Shown here: positions 10,936 to 22,715 of the stretch, piece after piece
Numbering within the stretch: position 1 is the stretch's first letter
Layout: each line of letters opens with the position of its first letter
Assembly: GCA_964017185.1 (NCBI GenBank)
Contig: OZ024870.1
Span: 56,236,312-56,300,311 of the forward strand
DNA: 64,000 nt
From: Rugalucina vietnamica
Lineage: Eukaryota > Mollusca > Bivalvia > Lucinida > Lucinidae
Direction of reading: 5' to 3'
The notes under the pieces: generated by a model
What the model was told of the DNA's origin: nothing
The model's input: the letters and a program-made list of their open reading frames with translations, nothing else
Databases searched by the model: none
Program-made: the position numbers and the translations under genes

Positions 10936-11574
10936 CCAACAAACCCTAAAGATTGACATACATGTGACAAATTGGATCTTTTCTTATTAGACCTGGACAC
11001 TGTTTTAACTAGACATGATAATTTACTTTATATCTTTTAGGCCAAAAAAAAATTTCTCGAGGATATGGGCCATTTGCCGCGGAGATATGACAGTGCCATG
11101 GAAGCTCAACACAATCATAATGAATCATCTATCATTCCTGGTCGGAAACTCAAGCAGTATTACATAAAAAGATAGAATTTCAAGCTTCACAATATTTGAA
11201 TCAAATGGTGCTTGAATAGTATGAGCTACATCATGAGAAAATCTGGTTTTTCATATAACTGCACTTTGCTGATGTGTACCTTTCTAAATAAAAATAATTG
11301 TTAGATCCTTTGGAAGCAGTAAAACATTCAAAGCGAGAAGATGGGCCATATTGTACAATTTCGGGTAATGAACCTTCATCAGTGACCCTTTACAAAACTG
11401 GCAGTGAAAGCCAGACATTTTTGCTGCAATTTCAATAATGGAAACATGGATTTCCTCAATTTATAATCCCCTGTGGTTCTAAAGCATGATTCGCAATGAA
11501 CCTAACCAGGTTTTCTTGTGGTGCAGTGCAATTGATGCATGTTATAGATCTCTTCAGATGCATGTGACAAGTTT
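10936..11574. other. No feature recognised
   Basis: AT-rich unique-looking sequence; I see no ORF, terminal repeat or tandem structure. Confidence 0.5.
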
Positions 11575-11642
11575 GAATTATGTTTTATATAAAAAATCTT
11601 GTATGACTGAATTATGTTTTATATAAAAAATCTTGTATGACG
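11575..11642. repeat. 34-bp tandem duplication
   Basis: Two adjacent near-identical copies of a 34-bp AT-rich unit containing TTTTATATAAAAAATCTTG. Confidence 0.85.
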
Positions 11643-11988
11643 TTTTGGCTTCTATTTTTAGGCCAAGGGAAATTATGTAGATAAAGCACATCATTTGCCA
11701 CGAAGTTTTCACATTTCCGACAAAGATGAAAATGATGATCGCCGTAAACTTGTACCATGATTGATCAGCATGATTATAAAACCATCTCCATTCCTGCATG
11801 GTCATACTACGAGCCATCTACCGGTGCTATTCCTATTAAGAGACTTTTCCTTTGAAAAGCATGATTAACAGGGATGAATCATTCAGAATTCTCCCAGAAA
11901 AGCATAAAAAATGAGCATTAAAAGGACTCTTCTATAATTCCTTGTCACTAAGAAACTTTTCCCACGAAAGATAAACATGATATGATAG
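11643..11988. other. No feature recognised
   Basis: No coding or repeat structure seen by eye. Confidence 0.45.
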
Positions 11989-12222
11989 GAGCCGCGTTTT
12001 GAGAAAACTGGAATCTTGCCTATGCGAAAACAAAGGCGCAGATCAGCTGTGCAGTAACTGCACAGCTGATCAGCGCCTTTGTTTTCGCTACAGAATAGTA
12101 CAATTCCTCTTCTTCCTAAATCCAAAATTTTAAGCTTCCTGCCATCTTCTGTAGCTGCATAGGCAGGTTTGTGTCTGACCTGGTCGGAAGCACCGAAGAC
12201 CGGTTTTCTTGCTTCGCGGCAC
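11989..12222 (-). mobile_element. GAGCC MITE (family A), copy 1
   Basis: Family A is about 235 bp with GAGCCGC-type inverted ends. An off-centre palindrome built on GCGAAAACAAAGGCGC and CTGATCAGC leaves one long and one short arm. Here the short arm comes first. It is flanked by the 4-bp duplication ATAG. The palindrome is complete. Confidence 0.85.
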
Positions 12223-12246
12223 ATAGAGTCATCTCCCCAAGTACAT

Positions 12247-12790
12247 TGTGCATGTTTCATTATAAGATTAGTCAAATTCATTTTTCATAGGATTCTGCAT
12301 GCTTTATATAAGTCAGCAAATGCCTGTTTCACCATGCATTAAGTCCTTGTTCCATTATAAATGCATGATATTGTTATTTATCTAGTGCACGTTTCATAGT
12401 GGGAGTAAGGTGGTGTAGTGGTAGAGCATTGGACTTCGAATGGAGAGGTCTACGGTTTGATCGCCACTAGCGGCACCATGTTGTGTCCCTTAACATGACA
12501 CATTAACTCCCAAGAGTACCTGTTAATGTCCAGGAAATGAAGGCTCCATCCCGACATGACTGAAAAATTGTTAACTGGGGCGTCAACCTCAATATGAACA
12601 ATACAAACAAAGCATGTTTCATAGGATGTGTTGAGTGCATGCTTCAATTTAGGTTTCATAGGATGTACATTTATAAGTACAGGATTGTGTGATACGATCA
12701 AGTGCTTGTTTCAAAGTATGTCAAGTGCATGTATTGGTGCATGTGTCAAGCATGTTTCATAGGATGCTCCAAGTACAGGTTTGGTAGGAT
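12247..12790. repeat. Degenerate ~25-bp minisatellite
   Basis: Recurrent GCATGTTTCATAGGATG-like units on both sides of the SINE at 12400-12611. Confidence 0.5.
12400..12611 (+). mobile_element. tRNA-derived SINE, complete
   Basis: tRNA-like head GTGTAGTGGTAGAGCATTGG, then ATGTTGTGTCCC, the 3' domain CCCGACATGACTGAAAAATT and a tail of ACAAACAAA. A 13-bp target duplication, GCAYGTTTCATAG, flanks it with one mismatch. Confidence 0.8.
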
Positions 12791-12800
12791 TTATCAATTT

Positions 12801-12944
12801 GGGCCGCATCATGGGAAAACTAACATTTTGCATTTGTGAAATCAAAGGCACAGATCACCTTTGTGGAAACCATGAAGCTGATCAGCGCCTTTGTTTTTCT
12901 TCTCCGAAACAAAATACATAGTTGGTTTTTTCATGACGCAGCTC
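12801..12944 (-). mobile_element. Family A MITE, copy 2, shortened
   Basis: About 144 bp. Starts GGGCCGC and ends GCAGCTC between ATTT duplications; the palindrome is degraded. Confidence 0.6.
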
Positions 12945-13426
12945 ATTTCAACTGATTATATGTATGAGTAGTTCCTAGTTATGCTATTTGGTGTTGCACT
13001 ATCTATGTACAGAAATCAAATGTGGTGATCAACAGTGAACTGTTTCCACTGCTGCTAGACAGTCTGCACAGCTGAACTGTGGTTTTGCTTTTGTGTTTGG
13101 CACAGATCCAATGCCTGTGAAATTCAATAAGGATGCCACTTAGTTGAAGAATTAAAAAAAATTGTTTTCCTGATGAAGGCTATTAGGGCGGGAAATTCGA
13201 ACAGGAGTGAAAAATTATCATAGTGTTTTCTTGTAAACATGGAAATACATTTTGAAGTCTAATTAGTCCATGGAACATTGAGGACATTAGGCTCATAAGT
13301 GTAGTTAAGAACAGTTTTGTTTTGATGAACTTACATACCCACAATAAATATTTGATTGTCAGATGTAATTGTGTGTGTGACGTAAATAAATGATTCTTGA
13401 AAAACATTTATCTGGGTCTACAAATG
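12945..13426. other. No feature recognised
   Basis: No repeat or coding signal seen. Confidence 0.45.
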
Positions 13427-13641
13427 TACAGTCAATAAACATAATTGCTTGTCACTTTCGGAAAACTTTATTAGACATTATTGTTTTTTCAAAATTGTTT
13501 TCGAGAAATTTACTATTCAAATGATCATAACCAAAAGTATGAAAATCTAATGACCAGTAGAAGCAGCGTACGAAACACAAAAATACATTGAAGTCTATAG
13601 AGTTATCCGAAAGTGACAAACAATTATGTCTATTGACTGTA
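13427..13641. mobile_element. TA-flanked MITE with 40-bp TIRs
   Basis: TIRs of about 40 bp start CAGTCAATA and are near identical (13429 onward against 13601-13639). TA lies at both outer edges. CAGT ends with a TA target fit a Tc1/mariner-type MITE. Confidence 0.75.
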
Positions 13642-13956
13642 CCTTTCAAAAATTAATGATTCCTTCGTTAAGTCTTACACTTGTTGACATGTTAATGTTT
13701 TCTTTGTTATATTTATTGTAACTGTTGTATGCTCAATATTTAATATTTTACTCAATATGTCATTTTAAATGTCTTTAAGGGGTTTCTAAGAACAATAATG
13801 TATTTGTTATGTATTCAGAAAAACATCATTTCATCCTCTAAACTGAGTTTGCATTAGGTTTCTGACAGTCATACAAAACTAACCTGCACTGCCACACAAG
13901 CTTGCATGACACTAGATTTTTGAATATAATTGAACCAAAAAACCTGAAATAATTAA
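13642..13956. other. No feature recognised
   Basis: AT-rich, with no visible structure. Confidence 0.4.
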
Positions 13957-14223
13957 ATTACGAAAACACGCCCATGCAATATACAGAGATATTTTAAGTT
14001 GTAAAAATTGAAAAAAATCAGTAGAAAATCTTTGATATTTTTCTTATTTTTGCTCAAAACATAGATCGTGGGTACACGTTAGAACTGCCTCGGCGAGGCG
14101 GTTCTAACAAGTACCCACAATCTAAGTTTTGGAGCAAAAATAAGAAAAATAGGTATACCCCTGCAAACCCCAGTTTTGCTATATAAAAGTGGGGTTACAT
14201 TACACGGACATGTTTTCCTGATG
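13957..14223 (+). mobile_element. Palindromic MITE (family B), copy 1
   Basis: Family B is about 265 bp. It starts ATTACGAAAACATGCCCATG and ends GACATGTTTTCCTGATG, so the ends are imperfect inverted repeats. At its centre is a near-perfect hairpin built on ATAGATTGTGGGTAC and GCCTCGGCGAGGCGG. A TATATAAAAGTGGGG segment lies in the 3' part. Confidence 0.85.
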
Positions 14224-14274
14224 TACTTGTTTTGTTTACATATGAAAAGTTTTTAGTGTTTCTCACAATGTTTT

Positions 14275-14509
14275 GAGCCGCGACCCAAGAGAACCAGTCT
14301 TTGGGGTTTCTGAACAGATTTGACACAAACCAGTCTGTACAGTCTCAGAAGATGGCTAGAAGCTTGAAATTTTGGATAGAAGTAGAAAAGGGATGGTACT
14401 GTCCGAGTTGCGAAAACAAAGACGCTGTTCAGCTTTGCAGTTGCTGCGAAGCGGATCTGCGTCTTTGTTTTTGCATAGGCAGAAATCCGGGTTTCTCATG
14501 ACGCTTCTC
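14275..14509 (+). mobile_element. Family A MITE, copy 3
   Basis: Long arm first; flanked by TTTT. The palindrome has diverged to GACGCTGTTCAGC. Confidence 0.8.
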
Positions 14510-14825
14510 TTTTTATGTATGATGTGCCAAACAGTATTGAAATGTGATAACAAAGTTTTATTGTTCATCACTCTTTATTATCATTTCTTTCCATACCAAA
14601 TATACTTTTGAAGTACCAAAAGTGCCAAAAGATTTCTTGTGTTCTTAGAAAATGAGACTTAAAGAAAAATCAGTATGTTTACAAATTTGCTAATGGCAAG
14701 TTTTTGTATCTGCCAAGCAGGTTAAACTTAAAACTGAGTAAACAGACTGAATGGCCACCTTTAGGAAAAACTGCTGCTCTCAGCTTACAATATGTTCTGT
14801 TTATCTATTTTTCCCACCTGTTTTT
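14510..14825. other. No feature recognised
   Basis: No structure seen. Confidence 0.4.
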
Positions 14826-16297
14826 AGCTCACCTGAGCTGTTAGGCTCACAAGGTGAGCTTATAGGATGGCCATGATCCGTCGTCCGTCGTCGTCGTCCA
14901 CCATTTTCAAAGATCTTCTTCTCTGAAACCACTTGGCCAATTAAAGCCAAATTTTATATGAAGCATCTATGGGAAGGGGGAACCAATGTGTTTTTAAATA
15001 ATCCAGGTCACATGACCAAGATGGCTGCCATGCCCATATATGGTAAAAACCCTTCAAAATTCTTCTTCTCTGGAACCACTGGACCGATTTCAACGAAACT
15101 TGGCATGAAGCATTTGGGACTAGAGTACTACAATGTGTTTATAAATTATGACCTTTGGATGACCTTGACCTATTTTACGGCAAGGTCAACATAGGTGGCC
15201 CATGCATTTGAATGGGGAAAATTGTTAAAATGTCATTTGAAAGGTAAAACTTGCAGGAAATGGTCAGATGGACTGAAGGTAGGTAATTCTGAAAAAAATT
15301 GGACCCCAGGGGTTGGTCTGCCCCCACCCCCGGACAATATACTTGTATCAAAGATCTTCTTCTCTGAAACCACTTGGCCAATCAAAGCCAAATTTTATAG
15401 CAAGCATCTATGGGAAGGGGGAGTCAATGTGTTTATAAATAATCCAGGTCACATGATCAAGATGGCTGCCATGTCCATATATGGTAAAAACCCTTCAAAA
15501 ATCTCCTGAACCAATGGACCGATTTCAATGAAACTTGGCATGAAGCATCAGTGACTGAAGTACTACAATGTGTTTATAAATTATGACCTTTGGATGACCT
15601 TGACCTATATTACGGCGAGGTCAACATAGGTCGCCAATGCATTTGAATGGGGAAAACCTTTAAAATGTCTTTTAAAATGAAAGTCTTTCAGGAAATGGGC
15701 AGTAGGGCTGAATATCAATGATTCTGAAAAAAAATTGGACCCCAGGGGCATATTTGCCCCTACTGCAGGGCATAATACATGTATATTACCATACTATTCA
15801 AACATCTTCTGTGAAACCGCTTGGCCAATCAAAGCCAAATTTTATGTGAAGCATTTATATAATGGGGGAATCAATGTGTATATAAATAATCAAGGTCACA
15901 TGACCAAGATGGCCACCATGCCCATATATGGTAAAAGCCCTTCAAAATCTTCTTCTCTGGAACCAGTGGACGGATTTCGAAGAAACTTGATGTGAAGCAT
16001 CTATGGCTTAAGTACTACAATGTATATATAAATCATGACCCTGTGATGACCTTGACCCAGTTTATGGCAAGGTCAACATGGGTTGACCATGTATTTAAAT
16101 GGGGAAAACTGTTAAAATGTCATTTGAAGGGAAAAGCCAGCTGGACAGAATATTGATTATTCTGAAAATAAAGAAGAAAATGGCCCAAGGGCTTCATCTG
16201 CCCCTACACTGGGGTTAAATACCATAATATTCAAACATGTTTATTGGTATATGCAGCAGATCTCAGGTGAGCGTTTACAGGACCATTGGTCCTCTTG
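14826..16297 (+). mobile_element. HINE-like repeat A, 430-bp cores
   Basis: Begins AGCTCACCTGAGC after a T run. Near the 3' end comes the inverse CTCAGGTGAGC, then a hairpin (AGGACCATTGGTCCT) and CTTG followed by T's. Between them are three tandem ~430-bp units marked by CTTCTCTGAAACCAC and GATGACCTTGACC. Inverted end motifs, a 3' hairpin, T-rich junctions and a tandem core resemble non-autonomous Helentron elements (DINE-1/pearl type). This is inference; no replicase is present. Confidence 0.75.
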
Positions 16298-16886
16298 TTT
16301 TTTGTTTTTTTTTTCTTGAGGACTTTGGTTCTGTTTGCAGCGGTTCGTGATGATTGCTTTCACCGTTTCCATTCCTAAGCCAGCCTTTATTTGGAAAATT
16401 GACCTCAAACTTGTTTATTTTGCAATTGAATGTCACATTCTTCTTGAGTGTTTCTAACCTCATTCATCTCCTGTCAGTCAGTTTTAAGTACTTGAGATTG
16501 ATTTTATTGCCTCTGAGTCTTTACCTGTTTTTAACAACAAAACAGGTCGGCTCATCTGAGTCGAAGACTTAAAAGGTGAGCTTATGGTCCAGCATTTTCC
16601 TGTCCACCATTTTCTAAAATGAGACGATGCATGAGAAAACGCAACATTTTGCATATACGAAACCAAAGGGGCAGAACAACTGCAGTAACTGCTTTTTATT
16701 TTGCACTAAAGTCATGTTACTGCTAGTCAATTTGCACTGCTGATCACATTTATAGCTTCACATAATAGATTTTACAGAGGCACCTTTTTCATGATGTGGC
16801 TTATACCCAATACAGAAAATGTCCAAATTTTTGGAAACAGCTGGGTCACAACAAAACTTTGAACAGTACTATTTATAGTTAAAGTA
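16298..16886. repeat. Decayed repeat fragments
   Basis: 16550-16615 is a worn copy of the AGCTCACCTGAGC cap, and 16619-16802 a worn family A MITE (GAGACGATGCATGAGAAAAC to ATGATGTGGCTTAT). The rest is unrecognised. Confidence 0.45.
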
Positions 16887-17706
16887 TGTAACGTGCCAGG
16901 CGTAACTAGAAGATTAAGGAAACCAACAAGTTGGTTAGCCAGCAACAAGCTTTGTTTAAAATTTAACAAATCTATTTAGAAGTGATTTAACCAGTAATTA
17001 CATGTGAAACAATCAAAAGCATATATACAATCAAACAAAAATGAATGTACAATACCTTTCAAGATGTTAATTCCCTTAAAGAATGTCTGAATGTCCCTCA
17101 GAATTTTTTAACACAAGTCTGTATCAGTTTCTGATCCCAAGAATTAAAGTTTATTTCAAAATAGCACTATGTCCCAATCCAGAATCGAATATCACAAAGT
17201 AATCCAAGAATAAGTTTAAATTCCAGTAAGATAGATTTTGACTTCTTAATAGTAACAGTACCCAAAGATTGTCCTTATGAAAATTTGTAACCCTTATATA
17301 GCACTGAGGAACATTCAGGATTCTTCCAGCAAATTCTATGATATCATATACTAAAAATAACAAGTTGTTTACCAAAATTTAATGTTCTGGAATATTCTAG
17401 AGAGGCCATTATCCTTCCAGAAAATTCCACAATATTCTTTTGACATAAAAAAGATTTTTCTAGAAGATTCTACATCTTTCCAGGTTTTTCCGGACTTTTC
17501 CGTCAAAGAACAATTTGAAATTTCTAGAAAATTCTGAAGTAAACAACCTGTTTATGTCCAATATTTGGGACACTAAAAGTAAATAATTGCTAAGGACAAC
17601 AAGTAAACATCATATGTATAACATCATACTTTCCTGGGCATACTCCCTTGGGAAGTTTACCAGTACTGAATGCACATCTTTCAACAAGTAACTGTCATAC
17701 ATAACA
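16887..17706 (-). mobile_element. Solo LTR of the Gmr1-like element
   Basis: Reverse-strand copy of the 828-bp LTR, here 820 bp, with no internal region and flanked by AGTA on both sides (16883-16886 and 17707-17710). Most likely left by recombination between the two LTRs of an older insertion. One terminal base has changed. Confidence 0.93.
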
Positions 17707-17710
17707 AGTA

Positions 17711-17765
17711 AGACAAAGGCACTGATCAACTGCACAGTTGTAACAAGCTGATCTGGATCTTACAG
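17711..17765. repeat. Family A MITE fragment
   Basis: Worn central palindrome (ACAAAGGCACTGATCAACTG, then AAGCTGATCTGG) directly beside the solo LTR. Confidence 0.45.
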
Positions 17766-17879
17766 CCTAAAGGATAAAACAGATACATTGTAATCAACTC
17801 CTGTACGAAACATCGCTCATAAAAGAGGCGGAATTTTTCTTTAATTTCACCTGGAAAATTGTAAATTTTACACCCCTAT

Positions 17880-18130
17880 GACTTAAGAAGATACATTAGT
17901 TTCCTGACGGATTACGGGCGTGAAACGGGCGAAAAATGCAAATAAGACTGAATTCTACAAATGTTTCCTGGCGGAAATCCAAAAATTTTCTGGGCGGAAT
18001 CGGGGAATAAAACTGGGGCGAAATATGCAAATTAGACGGAATTCTGCAAACTTTTTTCTGTGCGGGAATCAGAAAAACCTTCGTGCGTAATCCTAAAAGG
18101 CTCTGGGTGGAATTATTTGTATACACAAAG
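17880..18130. repeat. Degenerate GGCGGAAT tandem repeat
   Basis: Three or four loose copies of a ~90-bp unit with GGCGAAAAATGCAAAT and GGCGGAATC. Confidence 0.45.
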
Positions 18131-18203
18131 ACCTTGACATTCAGCAGTTTCAACACACCTTTTTAATAGCAAAGAGTATATTATATGAACATTGAATAAC
18201 TGA

Positions 18204-18266
18204 AATGTTAGCATGATGAAACGTGCATATCAGTAATGTTAGCATGATGAAACGTGCATATCAGTA
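18204..18266. repeat. 31-bp tandem duplication
   Basis: Two exact copies of a unit containing GTTAGCATGATGAAACGTGC. Confidence 0.85.
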
Positions 18267-18469
18267 ATCAAAAACCTGAATTAAAGATGCCAGTCTAATA
18301 TTGATGAGTTTTTTTCTTAAAATTGGTGGCCAGCTGCAAAACACTGAAATTTAAATTTTGCATGCCAAGAGGGAGATGGGTGGGAAAAGTTTAAGATAAG
18401 ATACTGTAAAGTCAAATCTAAAGCACTAAAGCAATCTTGCACTAAAATTCAAAGATACATAAATAAGAC

Positions 18470-18700
18470 TAGTTTTTGTTTGTTTGAATTGATGTTTTAC
18501 GTCCCAGTCAACTGCAATGGTCATGTCGGGATGTTGCCTCCATTTTATGGGACTTTTACCTAACATTAGGATGTCATGACACTCAAAATGTGCTTCATAA
18601 ATATAACCACCCAACTAAGCCAATAAGGCTTATATGTATGGATAGTTTGACTAAACCACTTTTCCTGGGCAGTAATGAGATGGTCGGTCAGATGATTAGA
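18470..18700 (-). repeat. SINE-related repeat R, copy 1
   Basis: The reverse strand carries TCCCGACATGACC and TTGACTGGGACGTAAAAC, related to the SINE 3' domain, joined to sequence shared with 55081-55330. Confidence 0.55.
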
Positions 18701-18968
18701 AGCTCTCTTGAAAAGGGACGTAAAAGCAGGGAAGTGTAAATATACACGTGGCTCCTGAGGTCGTGATGAAAGATTGTTAAAAGTGTGATTTAATTTACAA
18801 ACCACTGCACTTGAAGCAAAAATCAGTTGATTATAAGATTATAAGACAGTAGGGTCTTGGATGTCTGCCCCAAACAAATCTTTATGGTTCAGTGAGTTTG
18901 TGTCATGCTCTAGACGAGAGCTGTTTGAACAATATGTTTTTAAATTGAGTCATTATGATTAAATCTGT

Positions 18969-19230
18969 TGTTTTTTTTTTTTTGTTTTTTTTTATTCAGT
19001 TTTACGTCAATTTCAAGCTTTTTCACTCATATCGAGACGAATCAATCGGTAGGTGGGGCGAAAACCGGAGTACCCGGGGGAAAACCACCTGACACACCCG
19101 CAAGCAGAACTTGGCTTGTCCCACATGTGACTCGTGCCCCGAGCGAGGCGCAAACCCACAGCGGTGAGATGATCGAATGATTAAGAGCACTGAAGTCAGC
19201 GACCTTAACCACTCGGCCACGGGGGCCGCC
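18969..19230 (-). mobile_element. tRNA-Ser/Leu-like SINE, complete
   Basis: On the reverse strand it starts GGCCCCCGTGGCCGAGTGG (A box) and ends in poly(A). The target duplication GATTAAATCTGT (12 bp) is exact at 18957-18968 and 19231-19242. Confidence 0.9.
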
Positions 19231-19384
19231 GATTAAATCTGTGACCTAATGTGATAATTATAGGTCACTGTGACCTAATGTTATGGTTTAGCAGTATTTC
19301 TAAATAAGTATTTCTAAACCTTCTTAAAAGGTCATGTCAGCAAGATTTACTGTTTACTGAGTCGGTCAATTAATTTCTGACCAT

Positions 19385-19505
19385 TACCTCAGGAGCTGTG
19401 GGAATGTGACTTGCTCAAGTCCACAACGAAAGGCACCCCAGCTGAGGATTGAACCTGGGACCTCTGGGACCGGAGTCAACCACTCAACTCCTGCGCCAGT
19501 CCGCC
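19385..19505 (-). mobile_element. tRNA-derived SINE head
   Basis: The reverse strand begins GGCGGACTGGCGCAGGAG and contains the B-box-like GGTTCAATCC. No clear tail. Confidence 0.5.
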
Positions 19506-19754
19506 AGATTATGGCCAGTGGTTGACCTTAATAAAGGTCACTGTGACCAATTTTTCATGGTTCAGTGATTTGCCTTCCTATCTATCTATCTTCTGATACT
19601 GAGTCGATCAATTTCTGATCATCACCTCAGGTGTGGGGTGGGTGGCTAAATTTAGAATTTAGTCAAGGGAAAATAAAACATTTGGGGTGGACCATTAAAA
19701 CTATTTACAAGATATAGATGAGAGGCATACTAAAACGCATGCCTCTGGGCTAAT

Positions 19755-19966
19755 GATTTAAATAGAAGCCTTAAATTCCTCAATGGTCTTAGATAGGACC
19801 ACTGAAGAAGGGAGACTATTCCAAACCGGAATAGTTCTGGGGAAAAAGGAATTTTTCAGGGCATCACTATAGGCAAATGGTCTTGTGTATTGTGATTCAT
19901 GTGATGCCCGAGTATGCCTTAGATTGGGTGCCGGGGTCAGGTATTTGTCTTTATCAAGAGACACTG
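19755..19966 (-). pseudogene. LINE reverse transcriptase C-terminal tail
   Basis: An open reverse-strand segment ends with KNSFFPRTIPVWNSLPSS and a following FKASI. The FFPRTI.WN.LP signature is typical of the extreme C-terminus of CR1/jockey-type LINE polymerases. Only the last ~68 residues remain, as usual for 5'-truncated LINE copies. Confidence 0.65.
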
Positions 19967-20554
19967 TACCTGTCCCTTTGCCTTACAGTGTCTCCTTAGC
20001 CTAACCATAATAGGATGTATAAACAACGTGATTAAGATGATGACCAATTGTTTGACCATACGACCAACCCGGGACGACCAATATGGACAGTTTTATGGAT
20101 TCACCCGGACATATAAGTACAATACCGGCTTTTAGCATGTACGATTGGATTATTTCCCTTGGAAAATTACTCTTTAATGTTTACATGTGTTTTCCACGGT
20201 TCCAAGAAGAAAAATAGCTTTAAAAACTTAAGAAATGTGCGAATTTCGACGTTTAAAAAGCAGTTTAGATGTTCTAGTATGCTTAGGTAAATTATTCAAG
20301 CCCAATCCTAAGAATCTCTTGTCCAAACAGAAGTCAGTTAGTGAAAAAATAACATTTTCTTCATCTCCAAGTCTATTACAAGTTTAAGCTTTCACTAAAG
20401 GCAGTGGCTAGAGATACGGTACGGTTCCTTTAGACCATTAAGATTGGTTCCTTATGTATCTCAAGTCTTCCGTACCTTAGCCATTTCCGATATATAGGCT
20501 AAAGATAGGGTACCAAGATACGGTACCCAGGCTAACAATACGGTACACTGTATC
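19967..20554. other. No feature recognised
   Basis: Contains several ACGGTAC/GGTACC motifs at 20415-20545 but no clear element. Confidence 0.4.
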
Positions 20555-20945
20555 TGGTGCGCCCAGTCCTGGAATATGGAAGCTCTGTGTGGGATCCTCA
20601 TACTAAATGCCTCCAGGAGGAATTGGAGAAGGTACAGAATCGTGCCGCTAGATTTGTAACTAGGACTCAAATGGGAATCTCTCAAGAAAAGGAGGACAGA
20701 TAATCGACTTGTATTACTATACAAAGGTCTGAAGGGTAAAGCCAGAATACCTACAGATGACCTTATCCCAAAGACTTGTAGAAATAGCCACTCCAAGGCA
20801 TTTCAGCTTCCATCTGCTAGTATAGAGGCCTATAAATGTAGTTTCTTTCCCCAGACTATCAGGGACTGGAATGACCTCCCTGTCTTCTACTGCTGAAATG
20901 TCAGATGATTGTGTGTCCAAGTTCGCTTCACTCGTGCGTTCAAGG
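20555..20945 (+). pseudogene. LINE polymerase fragment, frameshifted
   Basis: One frame reads VRPVLEYGSSVWDPH and QNRAARFVT; after a frameshift another reads CSFFPQTIRDWNDLP. This is the C-terminal region of a CR1/jockey-type LINE. It is on the strand opposite to the tail at 19755 and belongs to a different copy. Confidence 0.7.
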
Positions 20946-21112
20946 GACTAATTTCTCCCCCATCCAAACCATCCGAACCCCCTGGTGAAATAATGTCATT
21001 TGGCGTGTCACCAGTAAACTATTCAGATTCAGATTCAGATCTTTAGCCCACAAGCTTATATATAAGGTTTGGTACCGTAACTTGGTCTACACTTATCATA
21101 CATAGTCGTATA

Positions 21113-22476
21113 GAGCGGTTGAGGGTATTAGTGAACCATAGGCAGTTAGTGAACCATGGCTGTTTTGCATACTTTTTGCGCTGTATCGCTTATAAATTTA
21201 GAAACTTGTGCTAAATATGAGCGGTAACACATATTCTCACTTATCTCAGATGCATAGCTCTCGCAGTCATGATGTAAGACCAACAATTATAGTATTTGCT
21301 TGGAAGCCTCCAAATTTGTCAGTTCTTAGATAACCATTTAAAAAGCAGACTTTTGGCTGTGTTTGGGTTCACACCCAAAAATATGCACATTTTTAAAAGC
21401 AATTGATAAAAACCGGTATACAAATGAATTCGGCAACTGATTCTCATCACAAGTGATATCTAACTGTGCTCATTTAGGTCATATATGGGGTTCACTAATA
21501 CAGACAGAATTTTTGTTGGAGGGTATTAGTAACCATGGAAGCTTGTGACCACAAATATTTCATTTTCATAGTTCTAATCATTTTAATAACAACGAACATG
21601 CCATTCTCAGCGTTTTTGAATATTTGCATGTGGTTAAAGATGAAATTGACAACAGAACTTCACAAAATTTGAAATAATTTGCTGGGAATACAAAAAAGAA
21701 CCTTACTCGGCTGTGAGATGAACTAACTGAGCTGAATAAACATGGAAAATACATAACATTTTTGAATTATAAAGATGGTTTGTGACAAGTTATGTATATG
21801 GATGGCATTAATAATATGTTATTCACTTCAAACACGATTAACTTATGGATCATTTTCTCGTTTGGGGTCTCAAGGCTAATAAAATCCGTATTTTTTAAAC
21901 TTACTGTCCCTTCAATAGTTTCTGGTATTTTTGGATGTAACTGTCTTGAGACGTATGTATTCCTTACATTTTATTGTTAGAATTGTAATAAATTACACAG
22001 GAATGACTGGATGTCACACGTTTCCAGAAATATATAACAATATGTTTAATGTTTTAGTGAAAAGAATAATGACTATGGCCATCAAATTTTCACCGTTGGT
22101 GTTGTAATGATGAGAAGTGCAATTACAGAACATTATGCTCTCTAGAATTGCTTGTACTTAATGACTAACATGTAAATGCTACTAGTTATATGCTTGCAAA
22201 AGGCTTTTAAAACACTTTTATTAAGATACTAGGGGGTTTACTTTTACCCTCCATTACTGTCCACTAATACCAGATGGGTTCACTAACTGCCTCCATGAAG
22301 TGTTGTTCTTTCATGCACCAAACATGCTATATAATACTAAGTAGAATGCATCTGTCCACTTTCTACCGACTCTCAGATGCCATTCTTTTGATTTGTCTAA
22401 TAGCTGGAGTGAAACACCAACATAAAGACACTATGCAGTTTTCGGCTTAATGGTTCATTAACACCCGAACCCGCTC
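21113..22476. mobile_element. TA-flanked TIR element, 1.36 kb
   Basis: Ends GAGCGGTTGAGGG and CCCGAACCCGCTC are inverted and continue into TTAGTGAACCAT/ATGGTTCATTAA. TA sits at both edges. The motif GGGTATTAGTGAACC recurs inside near both ends. No transposase seen. Confidence 0.7.
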
Positions 22477-22478
22477 TA

Positions 22479-22690
22479 CACATTTTCCCTGCTAATTAAT
22501 GTGGTTCCATCGTAACTTTAATAAAATTTGTTGACTCTTGTTTACAGCATGCACTTATCTAGCTTGGACTTCTCTGATGTAAAAAAGCCTATTGTTAGTA
22601 AACGACTTGCACTGTTACCGGGACTGAATGGCGTTAGAGGATTATAAATACTGCATAGTTTATAATCGAGAATGACTGTTCTGGAAATGG
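22479..22690. other. Upstream flank of BBS12
   Basis: Should hold the 5' UTR or promoter of the gene; no motif is clear enough to mark. Confidence 0.3.
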
Positions 22691-22715
22691 ATGTTGAGCA
22701 TGTCAATTCCTGGTG
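22691..22715 (+). CDS. BBS12: BBS12 candidate first exon
   Basis: ATG plus eight codons, ending one base into a codon at a GTAAAT donor; this phase fits the next exon. A stop lies in frame just upstream (22673). The few residues show no clear match to BBS12 N-termini, so the true start may be another exon further upstream. Confidence 0.3.

Noticed and set aside
22541..22639. Coding exon at ATG 22551
   Set aside because: Preceded by TTTACAG and open for about 30 codons, but its phase does not fit the next BBS12 exon and no similarity was recognised.
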